Below are positions 17,520 through 26,338 of a DNA stretch of 64,000 nt, piece by piece. The notes beneath the pieces were generated by a model. The model searched no databases. It worked only from the letters and a program-made list of their open reading frames with translations, and was not told the DNA's origin. Made by a program: the position numbers and the translations under genes. Positions within the stretch are counted from its first letter, which is position 1, and each line of letters begins with the position of its first letter. This DNA comes from Acidobacteriota bacterium (GTDB lineage Bacteria; Acidobacteriota; Vicinamibacteria; Vicinamibacterales; UBA2999): the NCBI GenBank assembly GCA_016871195.1, contig VFZN01000005.1, positions 163,530-227,529 of the forward strand, in the 5' to 3' direction.

Positions 17520-19751
17520 ATGCGCGCACGCGTCGTTTCATCTCTCGCCGCCGGTCTGGTGATCGCGGCGACCCTCGGGCTGGCTCTGCAGGCCGCTCCT
17601 TCCTTCTGGGTGACGGCCACGCAGGCCGAATGGCTGAAGGGCCGGGTTGAGCAGGTTGCGGTCGATGCCTTTGGCCGCGCCATGCTCGGCCCATCGTTGA
17701 CGACGCTGGCCGATCCGGCGACTGCGGTGGTGTGGAGCCTGGCGACCGACGCCGGGGGCACCGTGTACGCGGGGACCGGGCACGATGGCCGTGTCTACAG
17801 GCTGTCGGCCACCGGCACGCCCACGGTGTTTTTCGACAGCAGTGAGGCCGAGGTCCATGCGATGACTGCGGCACCGGGCGGCGGGCTCTTCGTGGCGACG
17901 TCGCCAGAGGGACGCATCTACCGCGTCTCAGCCACTGGCGACGCCACGACATTCTTCGACCCCGAGGAACGCTATATCTGGGCACTGGCGACCGACACTG
18001 CCGGACGCCTCTATGCGGCGACGGGTGACCGCGGCGTCGTATATCGCATCTCGACGATAGGTCAGGGCGAGGCTCTCTTCACACCGAAGGCCGACCACGT
18101 CACCGGACTGCTGATGCGGGCCGACGGCACCCTGCTCGCCACCACCGCAGGACCGGGCCGGTTGTTTTCAATCGGCACGGATGGTCGCGGCTTCCTCATG
18201 CTCGACTCGGGCTTCACGGAAGTGCGCCAGCCGGTGGTCGACCGCACCGGGCAGGTGTTCGTGGCCGCGCTCAACGGCACTCCGGGGAGCTCGACGTCAG
18301 CGTCACCCGAACCCACGCCCTCCGTCGCGGCGGCTCCCTCGACGGGCGGCGTCTCGGTCGATGTGGTGTCGGTGACGATCGCGGGCACCGCGAGCGCCAC
18401 TGTCTCGACCGGCGCGGGCTCGGCGGGTGCGTCGGGAGGGTCGGGGGCCATCTTCCGCGTGATGCCCGACGGGCTGTGGGACCGCCTCTGGTCATCAGAT
18501 GACGCCTCGCCACTGATGCTGGCCATTGACGAGGCTCGCGGTCTGGTGGTCGCCACCTCGCACGAAGGACAGCTGCTGTCGATCGACCGCACCACAGCCG
18601 TGGCGACCGTGCTCGGCCAGCTGCCGTCGGCGCAAGGCACGGCCGCCCTCGTGCAGCCGAACCGGTTGCTCGTGGCCACCGCCAACCCTGGTCGGGTGTC
18701 GGCCCTGACATCGGCCCGCGCACTAAGTGGACAGGTGGAATCAAAGGTGTACGACAGCGGCCGCCTCGCGACGTGGGGCGCGATCAGCTGGCGTGCCGAG
18801 ACGCCCGGCGGCACGGCCGTGGCCATCAGCACCCGCAGCGGCAACAGCAGCGCGCCCGATGACACGTGGAGTGCGTGGTCGTCGCCGTATGCCGTCGCCG
18901 ACGGCACCACGGTCACCAGCCCGCCCGCGCGTTATCTCCAGTGGCGTGCTGCATTCACGGGCACCGCGGCGGCCACGCCGACCCTCACGTCGGTCACGGT
19001 CGCGTCACGCGGCCGGAACCAGCGGCCGCGCGTGGACTCAATCACCGTGCATCCACCTGGTGTGGTCTTCCAGAAACCCTACTCGACGGGCGAGACCGAG
19101 ATCGCCGGCTTTCCCGAGGAACCACATGAGCGGCGTCTGGCCGCGGCTGGGTCGAGCTCCGGAGGCGCGCCCGCGCTGGGCAAGCGTGTGCTGCAACCGG
19201 GCCTGCAGACCTTTCAGTGGAAGGCCGAAGACCCAGACGGTGATGTGCTGCATTTCGACGTGTGGATCAGGCGTGAAGGCGACACCCGATGGCAGCCCAT
19301 CGGTCGTGAGCTGAGCGAACCGTTGCTCGTGTGGGACACCACCACAGTACCCGGCGGCCGCTACGTGGCCCGGGTCGACGCCCGCGATACGGCGTCACAG
19401 ACCGTTGACGCTGCGCTGACAGGGACGCTCGAGAGCACGCCGGTACCGGTGGACCATGCCCCGCCGACCGTACGGGTCGTGTCGGCGACCCGCCGCGGCA
19501 CGGGGGTGGTCATCACGCTCGACGTGACGGATGCCGAGTCGGTGGTGGCATCGGTGGATGTCAGCATTGACGGCACGCGGTGGCGTACCGTCACCGCAGC
19601 CGACATGTTGTTCGATACGCGCACGGAGCGCGTCGTGATCGAGGTGACCGAGCCGGGTCAGGCCACACAGGCGATGGTCCGGGCTACCGATCAGGTCGGC
19701 AACTCGACGGCGGTCGCCGTTCCCCTGCCACCCGCTGCCCCGCAGCGCTGA
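17520..19751 (+). CDS. Exported beta-propeller / fibronectin-like protein
   Basis: 743 residues with a signal peptide (about 5-26). Residues about 55-240 hold at least four repeats of roughly 40 residues of the form W/ALATDxxGxxYAGTGxxGxVYR, giving a WD40/NHL-like propeller. A Ser/Thr/Ala/Gly/Pro-rich insert (about 260-315) interrupts it, then the propeller continues to about 410. The C-terminal half contains Ig/fibronectin-like modules, for example TFQWKAEDPDGDVLHFDVWI and TDAESVVASVDVSIDG. It begins 3 bases after the S55 gene stop, so the two are one unit and the product may bind or present substrates for it. No enzymatic motif seen; function unknown. Confidence 0.7.
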   Translation: MRARVVSSLAAGLVIAATLGLALQAAPSFWVTATQAEWLKGRVEQVAVDAFGRAMLGPSLTTLADPATAVVWSLATDAGGTVYAGTGHDGRVYRLSATGTPTVFFDSSEAEVHAMTAAPGGGLFVATSPEGRIYRVSATGDATTFFDPEERYIWALATDTAGRLYAATGDRGVVYRISTIGQGEALFTPKADHVTGLLMRADGTLLATTAGPGRLFSIGTDGRGFLMLDSGFTEVRQPVVDRTGQVFVAALNGTPGSSTSASPEPTPSVAAAPSTGGVSVDVVSVTIAGTASATVSTGAGSAGASGGSGAIFRVMPDGLWDRLWSSDDASPLMLAIDEARGLVVATSHEGQLLSIDRTTAVATVLGQLPSAQGTAALVQPNRLLVATANPGRVSALTSARALSGQVESKVYDSGRLATWGAISWRAETPGGTAVAISTRSGNSSAPDDTWSAWSSPYAVADGTTVTSPPARYLQWRAAFTGTAAATPTLTSVTVASRGRNQRPRVDSITVHPPGVVFQKPYSTGETEIAGFPEEPHERRLAAAGSSSGGAPALGKRVLQPGLQTFQWKAEDPDGDVLHFDVWIRREGDTRWQPIGRELSEPLLVWDTTTVPGGRYVARVDARDTASQTVDAALTGTLESTPVPVDHAPPTVRVVSATRRGTGVVITLDVTDAESVVASVDVSIDGTRWRTVTAADMLFDTRTERVVIEVTEPGQATQAMVRATDQVGNSTAVAVPLPPAAPQR

Positions 19752-19757
19752 TGCCCG

Positions 19758-20564
19758 TCAGTGCGAGGAGCCAGCGCCCGCTGCGCCAAGTTCATCACTG
19801 GGCAGCGCGCCGGTCACCGTGGTGTGTGCCAGCACCCACACCATGCTGACGGCGACCGGTGCGCCCGTCGACACGGTGGCCGGCCTGAACTCGGTGTGCG
19901 CGGCCGCTTTCAGCACGGCCGACAGGGCCCGTCCGTTGAGGCGATCGGCCGGCCGTCCCCTGCCGTTGATGACCGACAGGTGCCGCACGCGGCCCTCGCG
20001 TGTGACGACCGCCGACAGGGCCACGGTGGCGTCCTGCCCGGGCAACTGTGCCACCGGAAGGAAGGCCGACAGATCGGGCTTCGACTCGGGCGCCTTCATC
20101 CACTCGTCGAGACGCACCGGATTGTCGTTCGACCCCGGATTGGCCAGCACATCAATCAGCGCCGCCAGCGAGCCGGGCTGCCACTGCTGGGTCAGGCGCA
20201 GCGTCAGAGCCCCGGCAATCAGACAGGCCAGCAGGGCGAGGGTGGCCCCGGTGGCGGCCCAGCGCAGCGGCGGTGCCTGCACCCCCTCCTGAATGAATGT
20301 CGACCACGCCTGATCACGTTCGACGCTGCGGCGCAGGGCCACCTGTGACGGCAGCGACTGACGCTGCTCGGGCGACAGCTGGCCGCGGGCGCGCAGGGTC
20401 ATGTGCAGCAGCGCCCCGAGTGTGCGATGGGTCTCGACCTCGCGCCGACATCGGGCGCACGTGTCAAGATGGCGCCTGACCCGGGCGCGGTCGCGCGGGT
20501 CGAGCTCACCGTCATTGAACGCCTCGAGCAGAGGGCCGATGGTGCGGCAGGTCGTGGCGCTCAT
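19758..20564 (-). CDS. Membrane anti-sigma factor with zinc-finger and TonB_C-like domain
   Basis: 268 residues. The N-terminus is a ZAS-type anti-sigma domain with HLDTCARC (His32, Cys36, Cys39) that in homologues binds the cognate ECF sigma factor. One transmembrane helix (about 101-124). The periplasmic part ends with a TonB_C-like fold (about 185-260: VVTREGRVRHLSVINGRG ... FRPATVSTGAPVAVSM). The start overlaps the sigma factor stop (ATGA). Expected to hold the sigma factor inactive until an envelope signal arrives; the C-terminal sensor type is inferred from residue pattern only. Confidence 0.8.
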   Translation of the reverse strand: MSATTCRTIGPLLEAFNDGELDPRDRARVRRHLDTCARCRREVETHRTLGALLHMTLRARGQLSPEQRQSLPSQVALRRSVERDQAWSTFIQEGVQAPPLRWAATGATLALLACLIAGALTLRLTQQWQPGSLAALIDVLANPGSNDNPVRLDEWMKAPESKPDLSAFLPVAQLPGQDATVALSAVVTREGRVRHLSVINGRGRPADRLNGRALSAVLKAAAHTEFRPATVSTGAPVAVSMVWVLAHTTVTGALPSDELGAAGAGSSH

Positions 20565-21214
20565 GACCGCACCTCGCCCAGCCGCGCACGCAGCGACCGG
20601 CGCCCGCGCGTTAGACGCGACTTGACCGTGCCGATGGCGATGTCGAGGGCCTGGGCGATCTCGTCGTAGGCCAGACCTTCTACTTCCCGCAGGATGATGA
20701 CCGTGCGCTGATCGAATGGCAGGGCGTCGAGCGCGCCGGCGAGATGCTCGACCAGTTCCTTGCTCGCCAGGATGCGGTGCGGCGATGAGGCCTCGCTCGG
20801 TGCCGTGGGCTCACCGTGAACTTCGGTGTGGGCATCGAGCGACACCTGGGCCACGCGGTTCCTGCGGCTCCAGAACCGGCGACGATTGCTCGCCTGGTTA
20901 ATCGTGATGCGGTAGATCCAGGTCTTGAGGGACGCATCGGCACGGAACCGGTCGATGGTGCGAAAGACCCTCAGGAACACTTCCTGCGAGAGGTCGTAGG
21001 CCTCGTCGCGGTTGCCGAGGAGATGGCATCCCAGCTGGAACACCATGGCCTGATGCTCGGCCACCAGTTGTTCACAGGCAGCTTGATCGCCGGCCCGGCA
21101 GCGGGCGATGAACGCGGCCTCTGAGGTCTCGAGTTGGGACCAGTCAAGCGTGGTCCGTCGCTCTATGGTGCACCTTCTCTGAACGCCAGTGTATCGGATA
21201 ACGGCCGGGGACAC
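20561..21214 (-). CDS. ECF RNA polymerase sigma factor (RpoE-like)
   Basis: 217 residues, read from a GTG start at 21214. Region 2 (about 50-115) includes EAYDLSQEVFLRVFRTID and the DNA-melting stretch SLKTWIYRITINQASNRRR; region 4 (about 155-212) includes LPFDQRTVIILREVEGLAYDE... and the helix-turn-helix IAIGTVKSRLTRGRRSLR. No region 1 or 3, so group 4. Encoded with its membrane anti-sigma factor in an ATGA overlap. A TACACT-like hexamer lies inside the first codons, so the true start may be further downstream, though no better start codon exists. Confidence 0.93.
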   Translation of the reverse strand: MSPAVIRYTGVQRRCTIERRTTLDWSQLETSEAAFIARCRAGDQAACEQLVAEHQAMVFQLGCHLLGNRDEAYDLSQEVFLRVFRTIDRFRADASLKTWIYRITINQASNRRRFWSRRNRVAQVSLDAHTEVHGEPTAPSEASSPHRILASKELVEHLAGALDALPFDQRTVIILREVEGLAYDEIAQALDIAIGTVKSRLTRGRRSLRARLGEVRS

Positions 21215-21250
21215 GACACGGAATCATCGGCCCACTGGTAGGATGGTCGC

Positions 21251-22555
21251 GTGCGACGCTATGCCACTCCCCTGCTGGTGGGGCTGAGTCTGCTGCTGGC
21301 CCTCGCCGTGGCGTATAGCACCATCACCGCCGATCGCGCGTTCGTGCGGTTGGTGGCGGCGGGCGACGACGCCGTTCAGCGTGGAGAACAGGCCGAGGCT
21401 CTCGAGGCCTACAGCGGGGCGCTGGCCCTGCTGCCCGAGGCGGTGGCACCGTACCTCAAGCGGGCCCGCCTCTATCAGTCCACGGGACAAGCCGACCTTG
21501 CGCTGCGCGATCTGCGACGCGCCGCCGAACTCGACCCCCTGGCGACACGCCCGGTCGAGTGGCTTGGCGACTGGCACCTGGCCAACGAACGTGCCGTCCG
21601 TGCCGTCGACTATTACCGCAAGGCCACCGCGATCGAGGACCGCAATGAGCGCCTGTACATCAAGCTGGCCTCGGCGCATCTGCAGTCCGAGCGGCCCGAC
21701 GAGGCCCTCGCGGCCATCGACCGGGCGCTGGCCCTGCAGCCGGCATCGGCTGAGGCCCGCTACGTCAAGACGCTCGTGCTGCTGGCGCGCGGCCAGGACC
21801 TCGACGCTCTCGCCGCCCTCGAAGATCTGGCGAGCGTGCAGCCCGGTCACACCCCGACCCGAGAGGCGCTGGCCGCCGTGTCCGAATCGCTCGGCGACTA
21901 TCGCCGCGCCGTCGACGAGTTGTCGGCCCTGAGCGTGCTTGAACCCGAACGGCCTTCGCGCGCTGTGGCCGTCGCCCTCGCCATGACGCGGGTCGGTCGC
22001 GAGGCCGACGCCCTCGACGTGCTCGAGCGCGCCCGCGACCGGTTTCCGTCCGACGCCGACGTGCTGACGACGCTCGGCCACGCCTGGCTCGTCCGCGCCG
22101 AGCGCACGGCTGACCGGGAGGCCCTGCAGAAGGCCTCAACGTTTGTCGCCCTGGCCACGACCCAGCCATCGCCCTCAAGTGTGGCGCTGAGTGATCTGGG
22201 GCGCATCCGTCAGTTGCAGGGGGACCTCGATGGAGCCGCGGCTTCGTTGGAGCGCGCCATCGCCACGTCGCCGGTAACCCCGGACGCCTACCTGCGGCTG
22301 GCCACCGTGCGCGAGCGCCAGAAAGAATCGGCCGCGGCGCGCGGCGCCCTTGAGGCGTATGCCGCCCTGGTCGGCGACCGCGCCCCCCTCGTGCAGGTAT
22401 CACTTCGGCTGACGGAACTCTGCCTCGCCCTCGGTGACCTGCCAGGGGCACGCAAGTGGTTTGACCGGGCCCAGTCCGAGTCGGCGGCGTCCCCCTCAAC
22501 CGAGACCGACGCACGACTTACGAGTCTTCGATCCCGCGTGGCCCTCGCACCTTGA
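21251..22555 (+). CDS. TPR-repeat protein with N-terminal membrane anchor
   Basis: 434 residues from a GTG start, with AGGA seven bases upstream. An N-terminal hydrophobic segment (about 6-22) acts as signal anchor or signal peptide. The rest is about ten tetratricopeptide repeats, for example GEQAEALEAYSGALALLPEA, TGQADLALRDLRRAAELDPL and RPDEALAAIDRALALQPASA. Likely a periplasmic or membrane-associated scaffold. Divergent from the ECF sigma gene (36 bases apart). Its last 38 bases overlap the convergent regulator gene. Confidence 0.8.
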   Translation: MRRYATPLLVGLSLLLALAVAYSTITADRAFVRLVAAGDDAVQRGEQAEALEAYSGALALLPEAVAPYLKRARLYQSTGQADLALRDLRRAAELDPLATRPVEWLGDWHLANERAVRAVDYYRKATAIEDRNERLYIKLASAHLQSERPDEALAAIDRALALQPASAEARYVKTLVLLARGQDLDALAALEDLASVQPGHTPTREALAAVSESLGDYRRAVDELSALSVLEPERPSRAVAVALAMTRVGREADALDVLERARDRFPSDADVLTTLGHAWLVRAERTADREALQKASTFVALATTQPSPSSVALSDLGRIRQLQGDLDGAAASLERAIATSPVTPDAYLRLATVRERQKESAAARGALEAYAALVGDRAPLVQVSLRLTELCLALGDLPGARKWFDRAQSESAASPSTETDARLTSLRSRVALAP

Positions 22556-24530
22556 GCCGAATCATCATCTTCGCTAGGCCCTGACGCGTGATGCCCAGTT
22601 CGCTGGCCGCCTGACTGATGCGCCCGTCGGCGCGCATCAGCGCCGCCTCAATCCAGCGGCGCTCAAACGCAGCACGGGCCTCGACCAGCCCAGTCTGACC
22701 TGCGGCCCCCCCTGCGATCGGATCGCCAAGCGCCGGCGGTAGACACTCGGGCCCCACCAGTGTCACGCCGTCGGCCACCACCATGGTCATGGCCAGCACG
22801 TTCTGCAGTTCGCGGATGTTGCCCGGCCAGTGATACTGCTGCAGCGTCGCGATCGTCGCCGGCGCCAGCACGCTTCTCGATCCGGTACGTTTCAGCAGCG
22901 CCGCCCATAGATGTTCCACCAGCAGGGGCAGGTCGTTGAGCCGCTCGCGCAGCGGCGGCATCGGCAGGTGAATCACCTCGAGCCTGAAGCGCAGGTCGGC
23001 CCTGAACCGGCCGGCCGCCACGGCATCACGCAGGGGGCGGTTGCAGGCCGCCACGATGCGGACATCGACTTTCCGCACCTGCGACTCGCCGACCCTGCGC
23101 ACTTCGTGTTCCTGCAGCACCCGCAGGAGCGTGGCCTGCACGCGCAACGACAGCTCGCTCACCTCATCGAGGAAGACCGTGCCGCCGTTTGCCGATTCGA
23201 AGATGCCTGCCCGGTCGGCCTGCGCCCCTGTGTATGCGCCACGCACACAACCGAACAGCTCGCTCTCCGCGAGTTCGTCGGTGAGCCCGGCACAATTGAC
23301 GGCGACGAACCGTCGGTCGCGACGCGCACTCTGCCGATGCAGCGCCCGCGCCACCAGTTCCTTGCCCGTGCCGCTTTCGCCCTCGATCAGCACAGGGAAC
23401 GGCGAGACCGCTGCCTGCGCGATGGCCAGGCGCACCCGTCGCATGGCGGCACTGTCGCCCACCAGGTCGTCGGCGCCCGACACCGGTCCGGTCGCCCCTG
23501 CCGCCACGGCCACCAGGGGCGCCAGCACCAGCCCACCGGCCTCGAGCAGGGCCTCTGCATCGGCGATGCGTACGTCGGGATCCACATCCCAACACGCCGC
23601 GAGGATGCCGACCAGCGCCTCGCCCACGTGGAGCGGCAGGCAGCACTCGACCGCGATGCCGTGCCGTCCGCGATAACGCACCCGACTGCGCACGGCCTCT
23701 CGCAACCGCACCGACGGAGCCCACGCCCGCCCCCCCTCAGCACCGATCGGCGACGCCTCTCGACTCAGGCTGACGGGAATGACCCAGGCGGCATCGGCAC
23801 GCAGCCGCTCGCACAGGAAGCACAACTGCCTCGCAATGCCTTCCACCGGGTCGGACACCAGGTGACTCATCCGCAGCATGCCCAGCACATCATCGGCCAC
23901 GAGGCGCGGCACCTCGTCAGGCGGCGCCGACGCCTCGACGGCCCGGGCTTCCCAGACACGGCCCCGCCGCCGCAAGACGTCACCGAGCGCGCGCAGCGCA
24001 GGCTGTGCGGCTCCCGGCGAGGGCGCCAGCATGTGCTCCCAACGTGCGACGGCTTCGGCCACTTCGAGCGCGACGACCGACGATGACTCGGCAGAGGGCG
24101 AGGGAGGCTTCGAGGCCGCGCCTTCGGCCACCGCGAGGGGCAGAGAAACGAGCGGCACAGCAGCCTGATAGGGTCCATCGACGAGGGAAATGATCAGGTG
24201 CGGCAGTGCACTGCCCGAGGCCAGCCACTGCAGCCCTGCGGCCACGGCCGCCGAGACGGGACGAGTACGGACGAGCACCGCCAGCGTGGGAATGCCGGCG
24301 TCGCGCACAGCGGGCCGGCGATGGCGCTCGACGAACCCGGCAAACTGCGCGTCGGTCTGCACGACATACCCGAAGTCGACCAGCACCCGCGTCGCCGTAC
24401 GGATCAGCGCACGGTGGGCCTGCGGCCCCGGACACGGCAGCAGCACCTCGCGCGGGGCACCCGATCGCGCACGGGACGCATATGCCGTCAGCACGCCTGC
24501 CGACTGCTCGCACCAACCCTGGAGAGTCAT
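22518..24530 (-). CDS. Sigma54-dependent transcriptional regulator (AAA+, Fis-type HTH)
   Basis: 670 residues. The N-terminal ~350 residues form a divergent sensory region, possibly GAF-like around 225-345. The AAA+ domain (about 355-590) has Walker A GESGTGKE, the sigma54-contact loop as GAYTGA (consensus GAFTGA), Walker B GGTVFLDEVSEL and the Arg finger in RFRADLRFRLE. A C-terminal Fis-type helix-turn-helix (about 625-665) contains ISQAASELGITRQGLAKMM. No phosphoacceptor receiver domain is obvious, so it likely senses a ligand or partner. Divergent from aroC; convergent and overlapping with the TPR gene. Confidence 0.9.
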   Translation of the reverse strand: MTLQGWCEQSAGVLTAYASRARSGAPREVLLPCPGPQAHRALIRTATRVLVDFGYVVQTDAQFAGFVERHRRPAVRDAGIPTLAVLVRTRPVSAAVAAGLQWLASGSALPHLIISLVDGPYQAAVPLVSLPLAVAEGAASKPPSPSAESSSVVALEVAEAVARWEHMLAPSPGAAQPALRALGDVLRRRGRVWEARAVEASAPPDEVPRLVADDVLGMLRMSHLVSDPVEGIARQLCFLCERLRADAAWVIPVSLSREASPIGAEGGRAWAPSVRLREAVRSRVRYRGRHGIAVECCLPLHVGEALVGILAACWDVDPDVRIADAEALLEAGGLVLAPLVAVAAGATGPVSGADDLVGDSAAMRRVRLAIAQAAVSPFPVLIEGESGTGKELVARALHRQSARRDRRFVAVNCAGLTDELAESELFGCVRGAYTGAQADRAGIFESANGGTVFLDEVSELSLRVQATLLRVLQEHEVRRVGESQVRKVDVRIVAACNRPLRDAVAAGRFRADLRFRLEVIHLPMPPLRERLNDLPLLVEHLWAALLKRTGSRSVLAPATIATLQQYHWPGNIRELQNVLAMTMVVADGVTLVGPECLPPALGDPIAGGAAGQTGLVEARAAFERRWIEAALMRADGRISQAASELGITRQGLAKMMIRLKVRGPRGIEDS

Positions 24531-24632
24531 GCGCGTTCGATAAGCAAGAACGGGGCCGAGGGGAAATCGATGAGGGTTCCCGACGGCACACGACCCGGAG
24601 GCGGCCGAAAGTTCGGCTAAGATCAGCGGGCC

Positions 24633-25832
24633 ATGTTGCGTTTTCTGACGGCCGGCGAGTCACACGGCCCGGCCCTGACGGTGATTCTCGAGGGCATGCC
24701 CGCCGGACTTCCCATCGATTTTGACGCTCTCGCCGCCGACATGCGGCGTCGGCAGGCCGGATATGGACGCGGGCGTCGCATGGCCATCGAGTCAGATGCC
24801 GCCGAGTTTTTCGGGGGCGTCCGCCATGGCCAGACGACGGGCGGCCCCATCGCCATGCAGATTCGCAATCGCGACTGGGACAACTGGCAGGCCACGATGT
24901 ATATCGAGGCGGAACGTCCGCCCGATGCGCCCGGTGCGCGCCGGGCCCCGGTGGTGCGCCCCCGCCCCGGGCACGCCGACCTCGCCGGCGCACTCAAGTA
25001 CGACCACACCGACATCCGCGATGTGCTTGAGCGCGCCAGTGCGCGCGAAACAGCGGCGCGTGTCGCGGCCGGAGCGATCGCGCGCCAGCTGCTGCAGGCC
25101 CTCGGCATCCGCCTCGTCAGTCACGTGCGCGCCCTCGGCGACGTGCACCTGCCCGACTCGCGCGTGGTCTCGGTAGACGAAGCCCTCGCTGGCGAGCAGT
25201 CACCGGTGCGCTGCGCCGACGCGTCGGTGGCTGCGCGCATGGTGGCCGCCATCGACGCCGCCCGCGAGGCCGGTGATACCCTCGGCGGCGAAGTGGAAGT
25301 GGTCGTCACCGGACTTCCCGTGGGCCTCGGCAGTCATGTGCAGTGGGACCGCAAGCTCGATGGTCGTCTGGCACAGGCGGTGATGTCCATTCCCGCCATC
25401 AAGGCCGTGGCCATCGGCGACGGCGTCGAGGGTGCCGCACGTCCGGGGTCGCTTGTGCACGATGAAATCGTGCTGACGCACACGGCCGAGGGCCGGCGTC
25501 TCAGCCGCCCCACGAACCGCTCGGGCGGCCTCGAAGGCGGGATCACCACCGGCGAAGACCTGCGGGTGAGGGCCTTCATGAAGCCCATCGCCACCCTCAT
25601 GCAGCCGCTGCGCTCGGTCGACCTCACGACCCTCGAAGAGGCGCCGGCCGCCATCGAGCGCAGCGACGTGTGTGCCGTGCCGGCCGCCGGAGTCATCGCC
25701 GAGGCGATGGTCGCCCTCGTGCTGGCCGACGCCGTCCTCGAGCGCTTCGGCGGCGATTCGCTCTCGCAGGTGCAGCGGCATGTCGACCTGGCCCGCGCGA
25801 CCGTGGCGGCACGCACCTCGCGCCCCGCATGA
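24633..25832 (+). CDS. aroC: Chorismate synthase
   Basis: FMN-dependent last step of the shikimate pathway, EPSP to chorismate. 399 residues. The N-terminal signature LTAGESHGPALTVILEGMPAG and the family blocks RRQAGYGRGRRM, RPGHADLAGALKYDHTDIRD, ERASARETAARVAAGA and the C-terminal NRSGGLEGGITTGEDL are all present. First gene of a tightly packed plus-strand unit; its stop overlaps def as ATGA. Supplies chorismate to the trp operon 9 kb away. Confidence 0.97.
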   Translation: MLRFLTAGESHGPALTVILEGMPAGLPIDFDALAADMRRRQAGYGRGRRMAIESDAAEFFGGVRHGQTTGGPIAMQIRNRDWDNWQATMYIEAERPPDAPGARRAPVVRPRPGHADLAGALKYDHTDIRDVLERASARETAARVAAGAIARQLLQALGIRLVSHVRALGDVHLPDSRVVSVDEALAGEQSPVRCADASVAARMVAAIDAAREAGDTLGGEVEVVVTGLPVGLGSHVQWDRKLDGRLAQAVMSIPAIKAVAIGDGVEGAARPGSLVHDEIVLTHTAEGRRLSRPTNRSGGLEGGITTGEDLRVRAFMKPIATLMQPLRSVDLTTLEEAPAAIERSDVCAVPAAGVIAEAMVALVLADAVLERFGGDSLSQVQRHVDLARATVAARTSRPA

Positions 25833-26338
25833 TTCGACCGATTCTGCACTACGGTGCGCCCGCTCTCAGGCAGACAGCGCGCCCCGTGTCAGCATTCACG
25901 CCCGACCTCTCGACGCTTGTGACCGACATGATCGAGACGATGCACGCTGCACCGGGTATCGGTCTGGCCGCCCCGCAGGTCGGTGAAGCGCTTCGCGTGG
26001 TGGCGCTCGACCTGTCTGTCGGGGCACGCCCCGACGACCTGCTGGTGCTCATCAATCCCGAGTGGGTGAGCCGCGAGGGCATGCAGCTCGAAGAGGAATC
26101 GTGCCTCAGCCTTCCCGGGCTCACTGCCACCGTGGCCCGCCCCGCCCGCGTCGTCGTGAGAGGGCGCGACCTGAAGGGAGAGACGGTCGAGGTCTCGGGA
26201 GATGGACTGCTCGCCCGCGCCCTGCAGCACGAAATCGACCACCTCGACGGCATCCTGTTCATTGACCGGCTGCGAGGCATCCAGCGGCAGCTGTTGCTGC
26301 GGGACTGGACGCGCCGCCAGCCACGGGAGCGGTCATGA
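25829..26338 (+). CDS. def: Peptide deformylase
   Basis: Removes the formyl group from nascent N-terminal Met; iron (or zinc) hydrolase. 169 residues from MIRPILHYGAPALRQ. All three family motifs are present: GIGLAAPQ (43-50), ESCLSLPG (metal Cys92; the usual EGCLS glycine is Ser here) and QHEIDHLDG (His134, Glu135, His138). The frame extends upstream into aroC, but this start is the canonical one and gives an ATGA overlap. Directly followed by fmt, the enzyme that adds the formyl group. Confidence 0.95.
   Translation: MIRPILHYGAPALRQTARPVSAFTPDLSTLVTDMIETMHAAPGIGLAAPQVGEALRVVALDLSVGARPDDLLVLINPEWVSREGMQLEEESCLSLPGLTATVARPARVVVRGRDLKGETVEVSGDGLLARALQHEIDHLDGILFIDRLRGIQRQLLLRDWTRRQPRERS

Noticed and set aside
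21224..22081. Minus-strand frame of 285 codons opposite the TPR gene
   Set aside because: Composition is shadow-like and the TPR repeats on the plus strand are unmistakable.
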